Shown here in pieces: positions 1 through 8,642 of a stretch of DNA of 37,118 nucleotides (position 1 is the stretch's first letter; every line of letters starts with the position of its first letter). The position numbers and the translations under genes were made by a program. The DNA comes from Linderina pennispora (taxonomy: Eukaryota; Kickxellomycota; Kickxellomycetes; Kickxellales; Kickxellaceae), in the NCBI RefSeq assembly GCF_002104995.1, contig NW_024468334.1, forward strand, positions 1-37,118, in the 5' to 3' direction. The notes under the pieces are model-generated. The model worked only from the letters and a program-made list of their open reading frames with translations, did no database searches and was not told the origin of the DNA.

Positions 1-1056
1 GCGGGCGGCCAGTGAGCAGCTGGAATGCAATGCAGCCGATAGCCCATAGATCGCTGTTGCGGTCGGCTGCCTTGTCGGTGAGCAGCTTCCGGCGACACGT
101 ACTCTGCAGTGCCGACGAACGAGTACGCGCGCATGTCGGTCTCGTCCTTGCCAAACATCTTGGCCGTGCCAAAAGTCCGGTCACCAGGATGTGCATGTCG
201 TTGCCGAGTAGAATGTTCTCGGCTTTATGTCGCGGTGGCAGCGTGTGCTCCATATGCATGTACTCGACGGCGACAACAAGCTCCGCCAGATAGAACCGCA
301 CGCACTCGTCGGACAGGGCGCCCAGTCTGCGAATCCACGACAGCAGCTCGCCGTTGCTGGCTATGTCGATGATAAAGTACAGGCTGTGGGCATCCTGGAA
401 CGCATAGTGCAGGCGCACGATGAACGGGTGGTGGAGGTTGTGCAGCACGTCGCGCTCAATGTTGACGTACTTTATCTTCTTCTCCTTGATGATATGCCGC
501 TTGTCCAGGATCTTGGCTGCAAACACTTTGCCCGTCGCCTTCTCCCTCGCCTCGACCACTGTTGAATACGAGCCCTCGCCAAGCGTGCGCCCGAACTCAA
601 AGTCTGCTACGACCCGCTTCCGTCCTGCCGCAGTAGCTACTGCTGCTGCAGCCGCTGCCGCCGAGACCGGGCTCTTCCTCTGCTGCGATGGAGGCGACTC
701 TGCTGCCGGTGTTGTTCTCTGCGGTGTAATCTCTGGCGTTGCAGCTGCTGCGTTCAGCGCTCGCGTGGTCGACTGCATCGAGTATGCCGGCGAGTCGCCC
801 GCCGAATGAGCGCTCTGACCGCGTCGGCTGCCAAAGTCGATGCACCCGATGACGGTTGCTGCTGTTGCTGTTGCAGCTGCTGCGTGGGCTGTGTTGCGCC
901 TGCAACTGCAAGCCGGAGGTTAGCAGGCTTTGGCGGAATGCGCGGCTTCTCGCGCATTTCGAGCGAATCGTTCAGCGGGGCGGCTGTCATTTCCAGTGTT
1001 TGCAAATGGACGCTGTTTCTGTGCCGCTGCTGCTGGCCGGCGGTTATTTGCGTCAT
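1..1056 (-). pseudogene. Frameshifted 5' copy of the PDK1-like kinase gene (partial)
   Basis: This is the second copy of the kinase gene at 19801-21726, starting at the equivalent ATG (1054-1056, minus) and cut by the window edge inside the kinase domain. Compared with the intact copy it lacks one T near 807 (before the kinase domain). It gains two bases near 173-180, which disrupts the DFG metal-binding motif, and one base near 91, in the stretch matching the activation-loop region. As written it cannot encode a kinase. Either this is a decaying duplicate or the indels are sequence errors at a contig end. The upstream DNA, including a possible 5'-UTR intron, is also duplicated. Confidence 0.8.
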
Positions 1057-1855
1057 GTAGCTAACAGGTGTAGAAAATACGAATAAACTGGGGTTAGCAG
1101 GTGTGAGAAAAGAGACGGAAATGGTTTCGCCTGGCGCACACACTCGGCGAAAGGACAGGCGCAATATAAAAGTACAGAGGAGGAATACAGAGCTGGCCAG
1201 TTGGGGAGGAGAGCAGCAAAAAACGAATGCTAAAAAAACTCCTGTGCCGTGCCCAATCAAGCCAAGCCCTTGTGCCTTGGCACACTAAGCCCGCCTATCT
1301 TTGGCCACTGTGGCGCCGCGCTCTACGGGTCCGCGAAGCAGCACTCGCGCAGTACCGCGCAGCTTACCTTGTCGGGGGATTAGTAGCTGGGCAGCTGGCG
1401 GATATGCGTGCAGGGTATGCGTGCAGGATATGTGTATGTAGGAGACTGGTAAACGATGATGGCAGGTGCTTTGTGGTGGTGGCAGCGGGCTGTCGCCCAA
1501 CACGTGTCCGCTCTGTCGGGTTTTATGCCGGGTGAGGGCGACAAGGCCGTGCTCTGGACACCATCAGCGCACATCGCGAAGGTCACAGCCTAGGCCGTGA
1601 GTAATAAACATGAAACCACTGGCGATTTCACATTGCCACACAGCGTCCAGCAGCCCAGGAAATTATCTGGGGAACTTGCACGGCCGTACGAGGCTGGCTT
1701 TGGGACCAGCACCATCAAGTAGCAGGGTCGCAAAACATGCCGTACTGGCAGAACTAGACTACACATCGCCAATAGCCTGCCCAGCGTCGCTTGCAAAGTA
1801 CATCCGTATAATATAATTTTCAGCATGCGACAACCACAAAACGCGTGCAGCCCAC

Positions 1856-1978
1856 CTATCCCTCCTGGCCAAAGTCATTGGTAAACTCTATCTGCTTGCT
1901 CAAGTCGGCTTCGTTGACTGCCGGGCGTCTGTTCTTGCCAGCCTTCAAGAAATCAGACAGTGCTAGATCGGGGCTCCA
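1856..1978 (-). pseudogene. VPS4 C-terminal fragment in the inverted copy
   Basis: The last ~40 codons of VPS4, ending in the same NDFGQEG C-terminus and stop, are repeated here on the minus strand. Upstream of about 1980 the frame continues into unrelated sequence, so no AAA domain is present. Relative to the intact gene there are several amino-acid changes (for example V to G, S to R, T to A), more than in the neighbouring duplicated DNA. This is a truncated by-product of the inverted duplication and is unlikely to be functional. Confidence 0.85.
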
Positions 1979-1996
1979 CCGGACCCTACGAAGGCT

Positions 1997-2028
1997 GGCT
2001 GGCACAGTGCGTGTGCGCAGTGCCAGCC
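1997..2028. repeat. 9-bp perfect-stem hairpin near the duplication breakpoint
   Basis: GGCTGGCAC (1997-2005) is followed after 14 nt by its complement GTGCCAGCC (2020-2028), just outside the end of the inverted duplication. It could be incidental or related to the breakpoint. Confidence 0.5.
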
Positions 2029-2428
2029 GCTCAGCCCCATACAGGCTCTGGCAATGAGTGGCTCGAGGCATGATCACGAGGAAAATCAATCAAGAGAGCG
2101 ATTACCAAAAGGGGGCGATTTTGATTTTTTTGCAGTGTATCAAATGGCCATGTTCGGCCAGCAGACTAAAGTGCAGCCTCTTTTTCTCCAATTTTATTTT
2201 ACAACAGGTACGCATCGAAAGCACTGGCGATTTAGCTGATGGATTCGAGGGGACGGAGTCGGAGTATGCGCAGCGAGTGTGATGGATACGTCTGCACAGA
2301 ATGGATCCGGCGCACAGGCAGCAGCAAATTCGGAGGATTTCCTGGTTCTGGCATTTGGGCTAATTCGAAATTCCGCACGGCTGGTGGTGCATGTTCCTTG
2401 TGTAGGTTGGAAACAAACGTAGTCAAAC
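2029..2428 (+). other. Upstream region of the uL2 gene
   Basis: No coding region is supported here. The stretch contains T-rich tracts (2120-2210) and the presumed promoter and 5' UTR of the ribosomal protein gene. A pyrimidine-rich stretch ending in ACAG near 2206 could be a splice acceptor of a 5'-UTR intron, but no donor was assigned. Confidence 0.4.
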
Positions 2429-3193
2429 ATGGGTAGAGTTATCAGAGCTCAACGTAAGGGTGCCGGCTCCGTTTTCAAGTCGCACACCCACCGTCGCCAG
2501 GGTGCCGCCAAGCTCCGCGCCGCTGACTACGCCGAGCGCGAGGGTTACATTCGCGGTCTGATTAAGGAGATCATCCACGATCCTGGACGTGGCGCTCCCC
2601 TGGCTAAGATTCAGTTCCGCGACCCGTACCGCTTCAAGACTCGCACTGAGCTGTTCATCGCCACTGAGGGTATGTACACTGGCCAGTTCGTGTTCTGCGG
2701 CAAGAAGGCGCAGCTCGTTGTCGGCAACACCCTCCCGATCGGTGAGATGCCCGAGGGTACCATCATTTCCAACATCGAGGAGAAGCCCGGAGACCGCGGC
2801 ACTCTTGCTCGCACCTCGGGTAACTACGCCACCATCATCGGCCACAACCACGACGAGGGTGTCACCCGCGTCAAGCTGCCCTCGGGCAACAAGAAGGTCC
2901 TGAAGTCTGGCTGCCGCGCTACCATTGGCATCGTCGCCGGTGGCGGTCGTATTGACAAGCCCATCCTCAAGGCTGGCCGTGCCTTCTTCAAGTTCCGTGC
3001 CAAGCGTCACTCGTGGCCTCGCACTCGTGGTGTTGCTATGAACCCCGTCGATGGTCCCCATGGTGGTGGTAACCACCAGCACATTGGTCACGCCTCGACC
3101 ATTGCCCGCTCGGCCGTCCCTGGTCAGAAGGTTGGTCTCATTGCTGCCCGCCGTACCGGTCTGCTCCGTGGTACCAAGAAGCTCAAGGATTAA
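2429..3193 (+). CDS. RPL2: 60S ribosomal protein uL2 (RPL2/RPL8)
   Basis: Encodes a 254-aa protein, the same length as yeast Rpl2. uL2 sits at the peptidyl-transferase centre of the large cytosolic subunit and binds 25S rRNA. The frame is intact from the conserved [14 protein letters not shown] start to the [10 protein letters not shown] end. It contains the family hallmark [19 protein letters not shown] (about residues 201-219), including the histidine-containing loop near the catalytic centre. Codon use is strongly biased to C-ending codons and AAG, as expected of a highly expressed gene and unlike the AT-rich DNA beginning shortly after it. No intron interrupts the coding region. It is confidently a functional host gene and marks the left border of the mobile-element island. 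Confidence 0.98.
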   Translation: MGRVIRAQRKGAGSVFKSHTHRRQGAAKLRAADYAEREGYIRGLIKEIIHDPGRGAPLAKIQFRDPYRFKTRTELFIATEGMYTGQFVFCGKKAQLVVGNTLPIGEMPEGTIISNIEEKPGDRGTLARTSGNYATIIGHNHDEGVTRVKLPSGNKKVLKSGCRATIGIVAGGGRIDKPILKAGRAFFKFRAKRHSWPRTRGVAMNPVDGPHGGGNHQHIGHASTIARSAVPGQKVGLIAARRTGLLRGTKKLKD

Positions 3194-3618
3194 GTGTAAT
3201 CTTGCTTTTTATGCCGCACTTACCCCCTGTGAATCACAAGCTGTTTTCTGTCATTGGAGAAATATATACTGGTTCACGTCAAATGTCTCTTTTCGGTAAT
3301 GTGCGCTACTTGTCGAAGGGGTTGCGTCCTGCTGTGTGATCCAGTCAGGCTAGTGCGTGTATGATACGAACAAATTTACCCATTTGGGGTAGGCTACATA
3401 TTGATTTCGACTGCGATGTCTGTACGCACGGTAGCACTGCTTTCAGCTTCAGAGTAAACTATCTATTGTGTTCATTGCTGCAATTGGTGATGTGTGCTCG
3501 TCCGCTGACTTGGCGCCTTTAGGTGTGTGGATGGTTTCGTTTTTAGCTAGCGCTGTTTCAAGTCGGACTTGATCGTTATCGGGTACCGTGCCATAAGAGA
3601 ATAAGTGCATCCAGGTAC
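3194..3618. other. uL2 3' flank, no gene seen
   Basis: Base composition shifts from GC-rich to mixed. No frame longer than a few dozen codons looks protein-like. It probably includes the 3' UTR of the ribosomal protein gene. Confidence 0.5.
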
Positions 3619-3858
3619 CTAGTTGTATTCAAGTAAATCCAACTCAGTAATACTGGAGGATGGTTGTGGTTCACCCAGAAGGATTGTGTCAGGCTCTGTG
3701 CTCAGTCCAACTGGGACTTCATAATCGGTCTCAGCCATGGCCTGCTTAGTTATGCAGTGTGTAAATGATTCATGCTGAACATCATCATACAGTGGTATTA
3801 CAGCTGAACCTTTAGATGATATTGCTAGCGTTTTGACTGCCTCAACGACATGAGCGAT
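3619..3858 (-). pseudogene. Open frame of 79 codons, possible C-terminal gene fragment
   Basis: On the minus strand a frame runs from just after a TAA (3859-3861) to a TAG at 3619-3621. It has no ATG near its start. The translation is compositionally protein-like (acidic, ending LDLLEYN before the stop) and the DNA is less AT-rich than the neighbouring element. A splice acceptor-like AATAG lies immediately upstream, so this could be a last exon, or a decayed 3' end of a gene or element. I do not recognise the family. It may also be chance. Confidence 0.3.
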
Positions 3859-3960
3859 TTATCTATTGACAGTTGATGATCTAACAAATGGTCCAATGGT
3901 AATGGATTGTACCTATCCCATATCTGGTGGTTCAGTGCCTATGCTTCACATTTGTCTAAT

Positions 3961-4317
3961 GGAGGTCATTCAGAGCTAGTTATCTACACAACAACTATTT
4001 ATACATGTTGAAACTATTGGCAATTTCAGTGAAATAAAAATTTCACCCAAACTGCCATCGGCATCTTGGAAAAGTTTCAGTGAACATAATTTCCTTGTGG
4101 TTGCTTAGCCACATCTATTGAGATATTGACTTTTGTTGCCCAATGATAATTAACCCCAGATATGCAAAGTTTTTCTTTCTGGTTGAAATTATGTTCACTG
4201 AAACTTTTCCAAGATGCCGATGGCAGTTTGGGTGAAATTTTTATTTCACTGAAATTGCCAATAGTTCCAGCATGCATAAATAGTTAATGGGCAGATAAGT
4301 ATCTCTGCATAACCCCC
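3961..4317. mobile_element. Hairpin (foldback/MITE) element, family A copy 1
   Basis: A 357-bp non-coding palindromic element. It begins GGAGGTCATTC and ends with a degenerate complement (..TAACCCCC). It is flanked by AAT on both sides (3958-3960 and 4318-4320), consistent with a 3-bp target duplication. Arms of about 80 bp (roughly 4012-4093 and 4185-4266) are perfect complements around a ~90-nt loop. A second copy with a nearly identical core lies at 8821-9281. The 3-bp duplication and the nearby DDE_Tnp_4 transposase suggest PIF/Harbinger-type mobilisation, although the AAT and TAT targets differ from the usual TWA. Confidence 0.8.
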
Positions 4318-4318
4318 A

Positions 4319-5557
4319 ATGGATTGTCTAAATATATCTTCTAGGGCTGTGATTAAGGAATTTCTTCTTGATAATGGAATTAGTAGCAATGATATTCTTG
4401 ATGATGAAGATAAAGTTGGAGCAAACTGTATTAGCTGGTTTACTGATGAAGATGAAATAAGAATTAGGAACAAGTTGTACAATAAATTTGTTCAACTTCT
4501 AGAAAGTGGTGAGGTTCACAATCAACTTACTTCTAAGCTATCAGAGCTAGTGATGCCAACTTCTCAGCAATTTGGTGAAACACTTGTTGCTTGTAGGAAT
4601 GAAGGATTAATGAGGCTTGAGCTTACTGTTCACTCTCCTGAGTTGAAAGAAGTAGAATGGAACACAAACTTAATTGCTAGTACACTGGAGTTTCTTAGTG
4701 ATTGTAGGACATTTGCAACATCTTATGAAAAGCAATGGATGGCACTAGTTGATCAGATTCATAACAAACATACATTGTGTATTTACTTTCATAAAGAACA
4801 TGCTCTTGCTTATTGCCATTGGTTCAATAGGACAACTAAGAAGAAACAAGGAATAGCTAAAAAGTTGAAAGAGAATGAAGATATGATGACTGTTGTTTCT
4901 AATCTTACATTTAATGGACACCCAACTCTTCTTCTTACATATGCTACCAGTAGTGGTCCTCTTGAATCTGAAGTTGTTCTGAGAAGAGATATCACAAACA
5001 TCACTATTGTTCCTAGTCAGAAAAATTCTTTCTGGCCTGTTGTTTCAAGAGAAAGGCAACAACACACATTTGCTGAAATGGGACTTGTTAACTATCGTGG
5101 AATGCATATTGATTGGTTAACAGCTCAACAAGCAAGAGAGAAAGTTTGTCTCTCAACTCTCTCAAGTATTAGTGAGGATACTAATGACCTAGGAGTAGAT
5201 GATCTTATTGCTGATATTAGCAACATTGAACTTGATGATCTAGAACCCACATATATAAGAGAAAATACTGATCTTAGGCCAGCTAGATATAAAGTTGCTT
5301 ATAACATACTTCATATTGGAGATGAGTTCCTAGTTAGTCATTATTTCTTATATACTTTTAGAGGGTTGCTATTCTACTATCTAGATATCTATATGATTCA
5401 CAATGAAGTAGTTAGCAGTACTCACACTCATATCAAAATACAAGCAAGTAGTCCATTTGGAGAATATATTGCTTCTATTATTGGTGAACCAAGTCAAGAA
5501 GTAGTACTTAAAGTAACTAGAATTCATAATCGTATTATCCATACTGAGAGGATCTAG
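4319..5557 (+). CDS. Unrecognised 412-aa protein of the mobile-element island
   Basis: An intact 412-codon frame with an AT-rich, element-like codon bias. I do not recognise a family. Residues ~95-290 look like the conserved core: an RLELTVHSPEL stretch (~98), an aromatic/His stretch with IYFHKEHALAYCHWF (~154-168), then LRRDITNITIVPS and FWPV motifs (~222-240) and an HIDWL near 262. The N-terminus is acidic and helical. There are no obvious membrane segments or zinc clusters. The start ATG overlaps the target duplication of the upstream hairpin element. The same frame stays open upstream of that element back to about 3857, so the hairpin may have landed in or just before the gene's 5' end. 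An element-encoded replication or accessory protein is possible but is inference only. Confidence 0.6.
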   Translation: MDCLNISSRAVIKEFLLDNGISSNDILDDEDKVGANCISWFTDEDEIRIRNKLYNKFVQLLESGEVHNQLTSKLSELVMPTSQQFGETLVACRNEGLMRLELTVHSPELKEVEWNTNLIASTLEFLSDCRTFATSYEKQWMALVDQIHNKHTLCIYFHKEHALAYCHWFNRTTKKKQGIAKKLKENEDMMTVVSNLTFNGHPTLLLTYATSSGPLESEVVLRRDITNITIVPSQKNSFWPVVSRERQQHTFAEMGLVNYRGMHIDWLTAQQAREKVCLSTLSSISEDTNDLGVDDLIADISNIELDDLEPTYIRENTDLRPARYKVAYNILHIGDEFLVSHYFLYTFRGLLFYYLDIYMIHNEVVSSTHTHIKIQASSPFGEYIASIIGEPSQEVVLKVTRIHNRIIHTERI

Positions 5558-5559
5558 TT

Positions 5560-5799
5560 TTAAAATGGGCAGTTAGCAACCATTACCTCCATATCTGCAC
5601 AACTGTAGTTGCATACATCAAATACATGCTTAATAGTAACACCCCTATCTTCTGAGACATTCCTGATCCAAGCTCTGATATATACTGTTAATTTTCTGCT
5701 CATATTGAAATTTTTGCTAAGTAGTTGGACTAGCTTTTCTCTCTCTTCCTCATCTAGCTCAGCAAGTCGAGTATTAAAGAACTTGTAAAATGGGCCCAT
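5560..5799 (-). CDS. Small helical element protein, copy 1 (79-84 aa)
   Basis: A short minus-strand gene convergent with the 412-aa gene (2 nt between stops) and divergent from the transposase. It is homologous to the interrupted gene at 8643-9346. Shared features are F-x-x-F near the start, A-x-L-x-x-EER-x-x-L, an FNMS motif, an aromatic-WI pair, and an HVFDVC/HIYEVC-like motif followed by ME/IE-x-MVA near the end. Conservation of protein pattern at divergent DNA argues that it is a real gene. The start at 5799 is chosen because it aligns with the other copy's Met; an in-frame ATG at 5814 would add five residues. No known domain is recognised. It could be a DNA-binding or accessory protein of the transposon, as PIF/Harbinger elements carry a second protein, though that one is normally Myb-like. 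Confidence 0.6.
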   Translation of the reverse strand: MGPFYKFFNTRLAELDEEEREKLVQLLSKNFNMSRKLTVYIRAWIRNVSEDRGVTIKHVFDVCNYSCADMEVMVANCPF

Positions 5800-6019
5800 T
5801 GCAATAAATGACAACTTTTAAATTTATGAGTGCCTCACAATGATGAATCATCAATTACAAGAACTCAGAGAAAAGGAATATCACAAACTGTACACAAATA
5901 AATGGAAGTTTCTGAATGATGACTAGGTAATTCTAAAACATACAAAATATCACAGAAGTGAAGTTCGTGAAGTAAGAGAAATTAAACTTATCAAGGACAC
6001 ACTTCTTAAACATCTAGGT
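5800..6019 (+). other. Divergent intergenic region with a possible upstream transposase exon
   Basis: From about 5840 a plus-strand frame starts MMNHQLQELREKEY and runs to a TAG near 5924; the same frame is open again to about 6018. It is basic and helical, as expected for a transposase N-terminus. A GTATGA donor-like site follows at 6019 and a TTACAG acceptor lies at about 6079-6084, but joining them does not give a clean frame. The transposase may therefore have lost its 5' part or be spliced differently. Confidence 0.35.
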
Positions 6020-7069
6020 ATGATTCCTGTTTTCTTCTTTCTGAATGTTTTGTTTGGTTGCACTCATTATCCATGTCCTTACAGAAGTGTAGAGAAAGGA
6101 CTGCTCATCATATACCAACTTATAGAAGGGTTATCTATCAATGAAATGGAAAGATTCATTCCTAGGAGTAGCTATCAAGCTATTCACAATATGTTTTATA
6201 TTTCTGAAATGAAAGATTTGAATAAGAAGCTAACATACTATCTGCAAACAATGTTTTCAACTCCAGAACTACGAGTCTTTGCAGCAAAGATACAGAATCC
6301 TCAAGGGTTTAAACATGTAACACTAATGTTAGATGGCCATGACTCAAGAGCACTACACAATGGAGTATACAAACCAGATCTCTATTCATTCAAATTGAAA
6401 AAATCAGGATATCGCACACAACTATGCATTGATGTGAATGGAATGGTTCTACTTGTTTCACCAACTGAAGACTGTAGAGATCACCCAGACTCAAGAATGA
6501 TTAAGAATATGGGGTTGCTGAAGAATATATCACCTATTGATTGCATTGTGCTTGATGGTGGCTATCCACAAAGTATTTTGGAAGAGATGACTGAGGAAGA
6601 AGACCAGGATACTTTTGGACTGCATAACTTTTGTTTACCAGTAAGAAAGCAGAGAGGAATAAGCTTATCAGAAATAGAAGCTGAATATAATTCCCATCTT
6701 GGATCATTCCATTCAATGGTAGAAAATACATTTGGAGAACTAGGCAATACATTCAAAAGGCTGTCAAACAGGGAGATTGTTAGAGTAAAGAATAGGAATG
6801 TTTACAATGTGCAAATGAAGTTATGCTGCTTACTCTATAATATGAAGAAGATACTAGCAAACAGTGATGTACATATTGATCATCATCACTTACTCTGGGT
6901 TATGAGCAACTTTGATTACCCTGATACACATGATAAGTCAACACAAGTGGAGCCAATACATACTTTGCCCCAAAAAGCAGAGTTAGAAGCATCTATTGTT
7001 GAAATTCAAAATCGATTCCTTCAATCTAAAATTGATGATACATATGATTGCTTGGTGCATATTGATTAA
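6020..7069 (+). CDS. DDE_Tnp_4-type (PIF/Harbinger/IS5-like) transposase, copy 1
   Basis: A 349-codon frame encoding an RNase H-fold DDE transposase. Candidate catalytic residues are D105 (LMLDGHDS), D179 (CIVLDGGYP) and E235 (SMVENTFGEL). Between the first two lies the typical YSFKLKKSGYRTQLCIDVNG strand region, followed by a hydrophobic strand and PTEDCRDHPDS, which matches the 'xHDS' part of the DDE_Tnp_4 core. Residues ~25-60 form helices that may be the DNA-binding helix-turn-helix. The annotated ATG is only the first in frame; residues 1-20 may be intron or non-coding. The catalytic triad is intact, so the enzyme may be active. The C-terminus (KIDDTYDCLVHID) is reused in the tandem repeat that follows. 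It probably mobilises related elements with 3-bp duplications, though this is inferred. Confidence 0.8.
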   Translation: MIPVFFFLNVLFGCTHYPCPYRSVEKGLLIIYQLIEGLSINEMERFIPRSSYQAIHNMFYISEMKDLNKKLTYYLQTMFSTPELRVFAAKIQNPQGFKHVTLMLDGHDSRALHNGVYKPDLYSFKLKKSGYRTQLCIDVNGMVLLVSPTEDCRDHPDSRMIKNMGLLKNISPIDCIVLDGGYPQSILEEMTEEEDQDTFGLHNFCLPVRKQRGISLSEIEAEYNSHLGSFHSMVENTFGELGNTFKRLSNREIVRVKNRNVYNVQMKLCCLLYNMKKILANSDVHIDHHHLLWVMSNFDYPDTHDKSTQVEPIHTLPQKAELEASIVEIQNRFLQSKIDDTYDCLVHID

Positions 7070-7290
7070 TTACAGATGGAGTACTAATGACTTAATGACT
7101 TGAATTTGATGTTTTAAAATAGCACAGCTTGATTCTTTCTAAAATTGATGACACATATGATTGCTTGGTGCATATCTATTAATTACAGATGGGATTCTAA
7201 CAACTTGATGAATATATTATGATTTTTTAAAATGGTATAGTTTGATACTTTCTAAAATTGATGATTTATATGATTGCTTGGTATTAGATA
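7028..7290 (+). repeat. ~113-bp tandem repeat derived from the transposase 3' end
   Basis: The sequence coding for the transposase C-terminus, starting AAAATTGATGA at about 7028, recurs at about 7141 and 7254. That gives a period near 113 bp with increasing divergence, so the unit spans the last ~14 codons, the stop and ~70 bp of 3' flank. A further block of the same units lies at 9960-10139, split by a Tc1 insertion. Confidence 0.75.
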
Positions 7291-7376
7291 AATAGTTATA
7301 AATAGGATGATAACGACTTGATGACTTGAACATGATGTTTTAAAATGGAAGCTTTTGAATAAATCTAATTCTATAA

Positions 7377-7668
7377 GGAGATAAGTCAGAAGTTGTTAGC
7401 TATTTAATAATTATTAATATTTTTATTGTTTTCTTGGTCAGATGCCAAATATGGTGCTTCTATGAAACCCCCTTCGGCATCCTGAAAAATTTCAGTTGAT
7501 TTCTCGGGACGCAGCCTGTATCTCAGTAGAAGCATATTAATTGTGTATCAACTGAAATTTTTCAGGATGCCGAAGGGGGTTTCGGAGAAGTTCAAAAAAA
7601 CAAAAGAACTATAAGTTTTAAAAGTTCTAATTATTTTTTACTTAGTTTAGTGATTGTGAATGACCTCC
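7377..7668. mobile_element. Hairpin element, family B copy 1
   Basis: A 37-bp perfect inverted repeat (7464-7500 and 7547-7583) surrounds a 46-nt loop. The right end is GAATGACCTCC (7658-7668), the same terminus as family A. The left end is less clear: GGAGATAAGTC at about 7377 matches it in 8 of 11 positions. It abuts the truncated second transposase copy exactly. The arms contain CGGCATCCTGAAAA followed by TTTCAGT, a motif also present in family A arms. Confidence 0.6.
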
Positions 7669-8416
7669 AATGTTAGATGGCCATGACTCAAGAGCTCTAC
7701 ACAATGGTGCATACAAACCAGGACTTTATTCCTTCAAGTTGAAGAAGTCAGGATATCGTACACAAGTTTGCATTGATATAAATGGAATGGTTCTACTTGT
7801 TTCACTAACAGAAGACTATAGAGATAACCTAGATTCAAGGGTGATTAAAAACATGGGATTATTAAAGAGGATATCCCCTATAGATTGTATTGTGCTTGAT
7901 GGTGGCTATCCACAGAGTGTTCTTCAAGAGATGACAGAGGAAGAAGAGCAGGAGGACTTTGGAATGCATAACTTTTGTTTGCCAATTAGAAAGCAGAGAG
8001 GGGTAAACTTACTAGAAGCAGAAGTAGAGTACAATTCCCATCTTGGATCATTCCGTTCTATGGTAGAAAATACATTTGGAGAACTAGGAACAACATTCAA
8101 AAGGTTGTCAAATAAGGAGATTGTTCGAGTAAAGAATAAGAATGTTTACAATGTGCAAATGAAACTGTGCTGTGTATTATATAATATGAAGAAAATACTA
8201 GCAAACAGTGATGTGCAAGTAGAACATCATCATACTCTCTGGGTTATGACAAACTTTGACTATCCTGAATCACACAATGAAAGATCAACACAAATGGAAC
8301 CAACATATACTTTACCTCAAAAAGTTGAGTTTGAAGCATCAATGGTTGAACTACAAAATAGATTTCTACAATCTAAAATTGATGACAACTATGACTGCTT
8401 TGTAGATATGGGGTAA
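7669..8416 (+). pseudogene. DDE_Tnp_4-type transposase, copy 2 (5'-truncated)
   Basis: Encodes the C-terminal 248 residues of the same transposase as 6020-7069, with most residues identical by eye and synonymous changes throughout. Homology begins at the AATG of the ATGTTAGATGG codons for the first catalytic Asp, immediately after the GAATGACCTCC end of the family B hairpin element. About 100 N-terminal residues are missing. All three candidate acidic residues remain (D3, D77, E133 of this frame), but the DNA-binding N-terminus is lost. Many differences between the copies are at third positions, suggesting both evolved under selection before the truncation. It is probably no longer functional. 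Confidence 0.75.
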
Positions 8417-8642
8417 CAACAGATATGATGCTAGCTACTTGATTTTAAAATTGCTAGTTCATATCAATATTGTTCAATATAGAGGGTATTCACAACTGCT
8501 AAATTTAGTAAAAGATAGTTAGAACTTTTAAAACTTTATTATCTAATGCACATTCTACTCTTTCTCTTGTAATTCTTATAATTAATTGTTCATGGGTGGT
8601 AAGATAAGATACACAACTCTGGTTCATTATCAATTTTAGAAA

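Larger units (their letters stand above)
1..1980 (-). repeat. Left arm of a ~2-kb inverted duplication
   Basis: Read on the minus strand, this stretch matches 18.88-20.85 kb on the plus strand almost base for base: VPS4 3' end, the whole VPS4-PDK1 intergenic region, and the 5' half of the PDK1-like gene. Position 1 pairs with about 20854 and position 1966 with 18890. Most of the arm differs by isolated substitutions and 1-2-nt indels. The last ~100 bp (VPS4 end) carry clearly more substitutions. Homology stops near 1980, and the arm runs into the window's left edge, so its true length is unknown. Confidence 0.93.

Noticed and set aside
2423-3091. 222-codon minus-strand frame over uL2
   Set aside because: Shadow of the strongly codon-biased ribosomal protein gene.
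3901-4327. AATGGATTGT at both 3901 and 4318 as a 10-bp target duplication
   Set aside because: The element ends fit the inner AAT duplication directly beside GGAGGTC; the 10-mer would leave 50 bp of non-element sequence inside.
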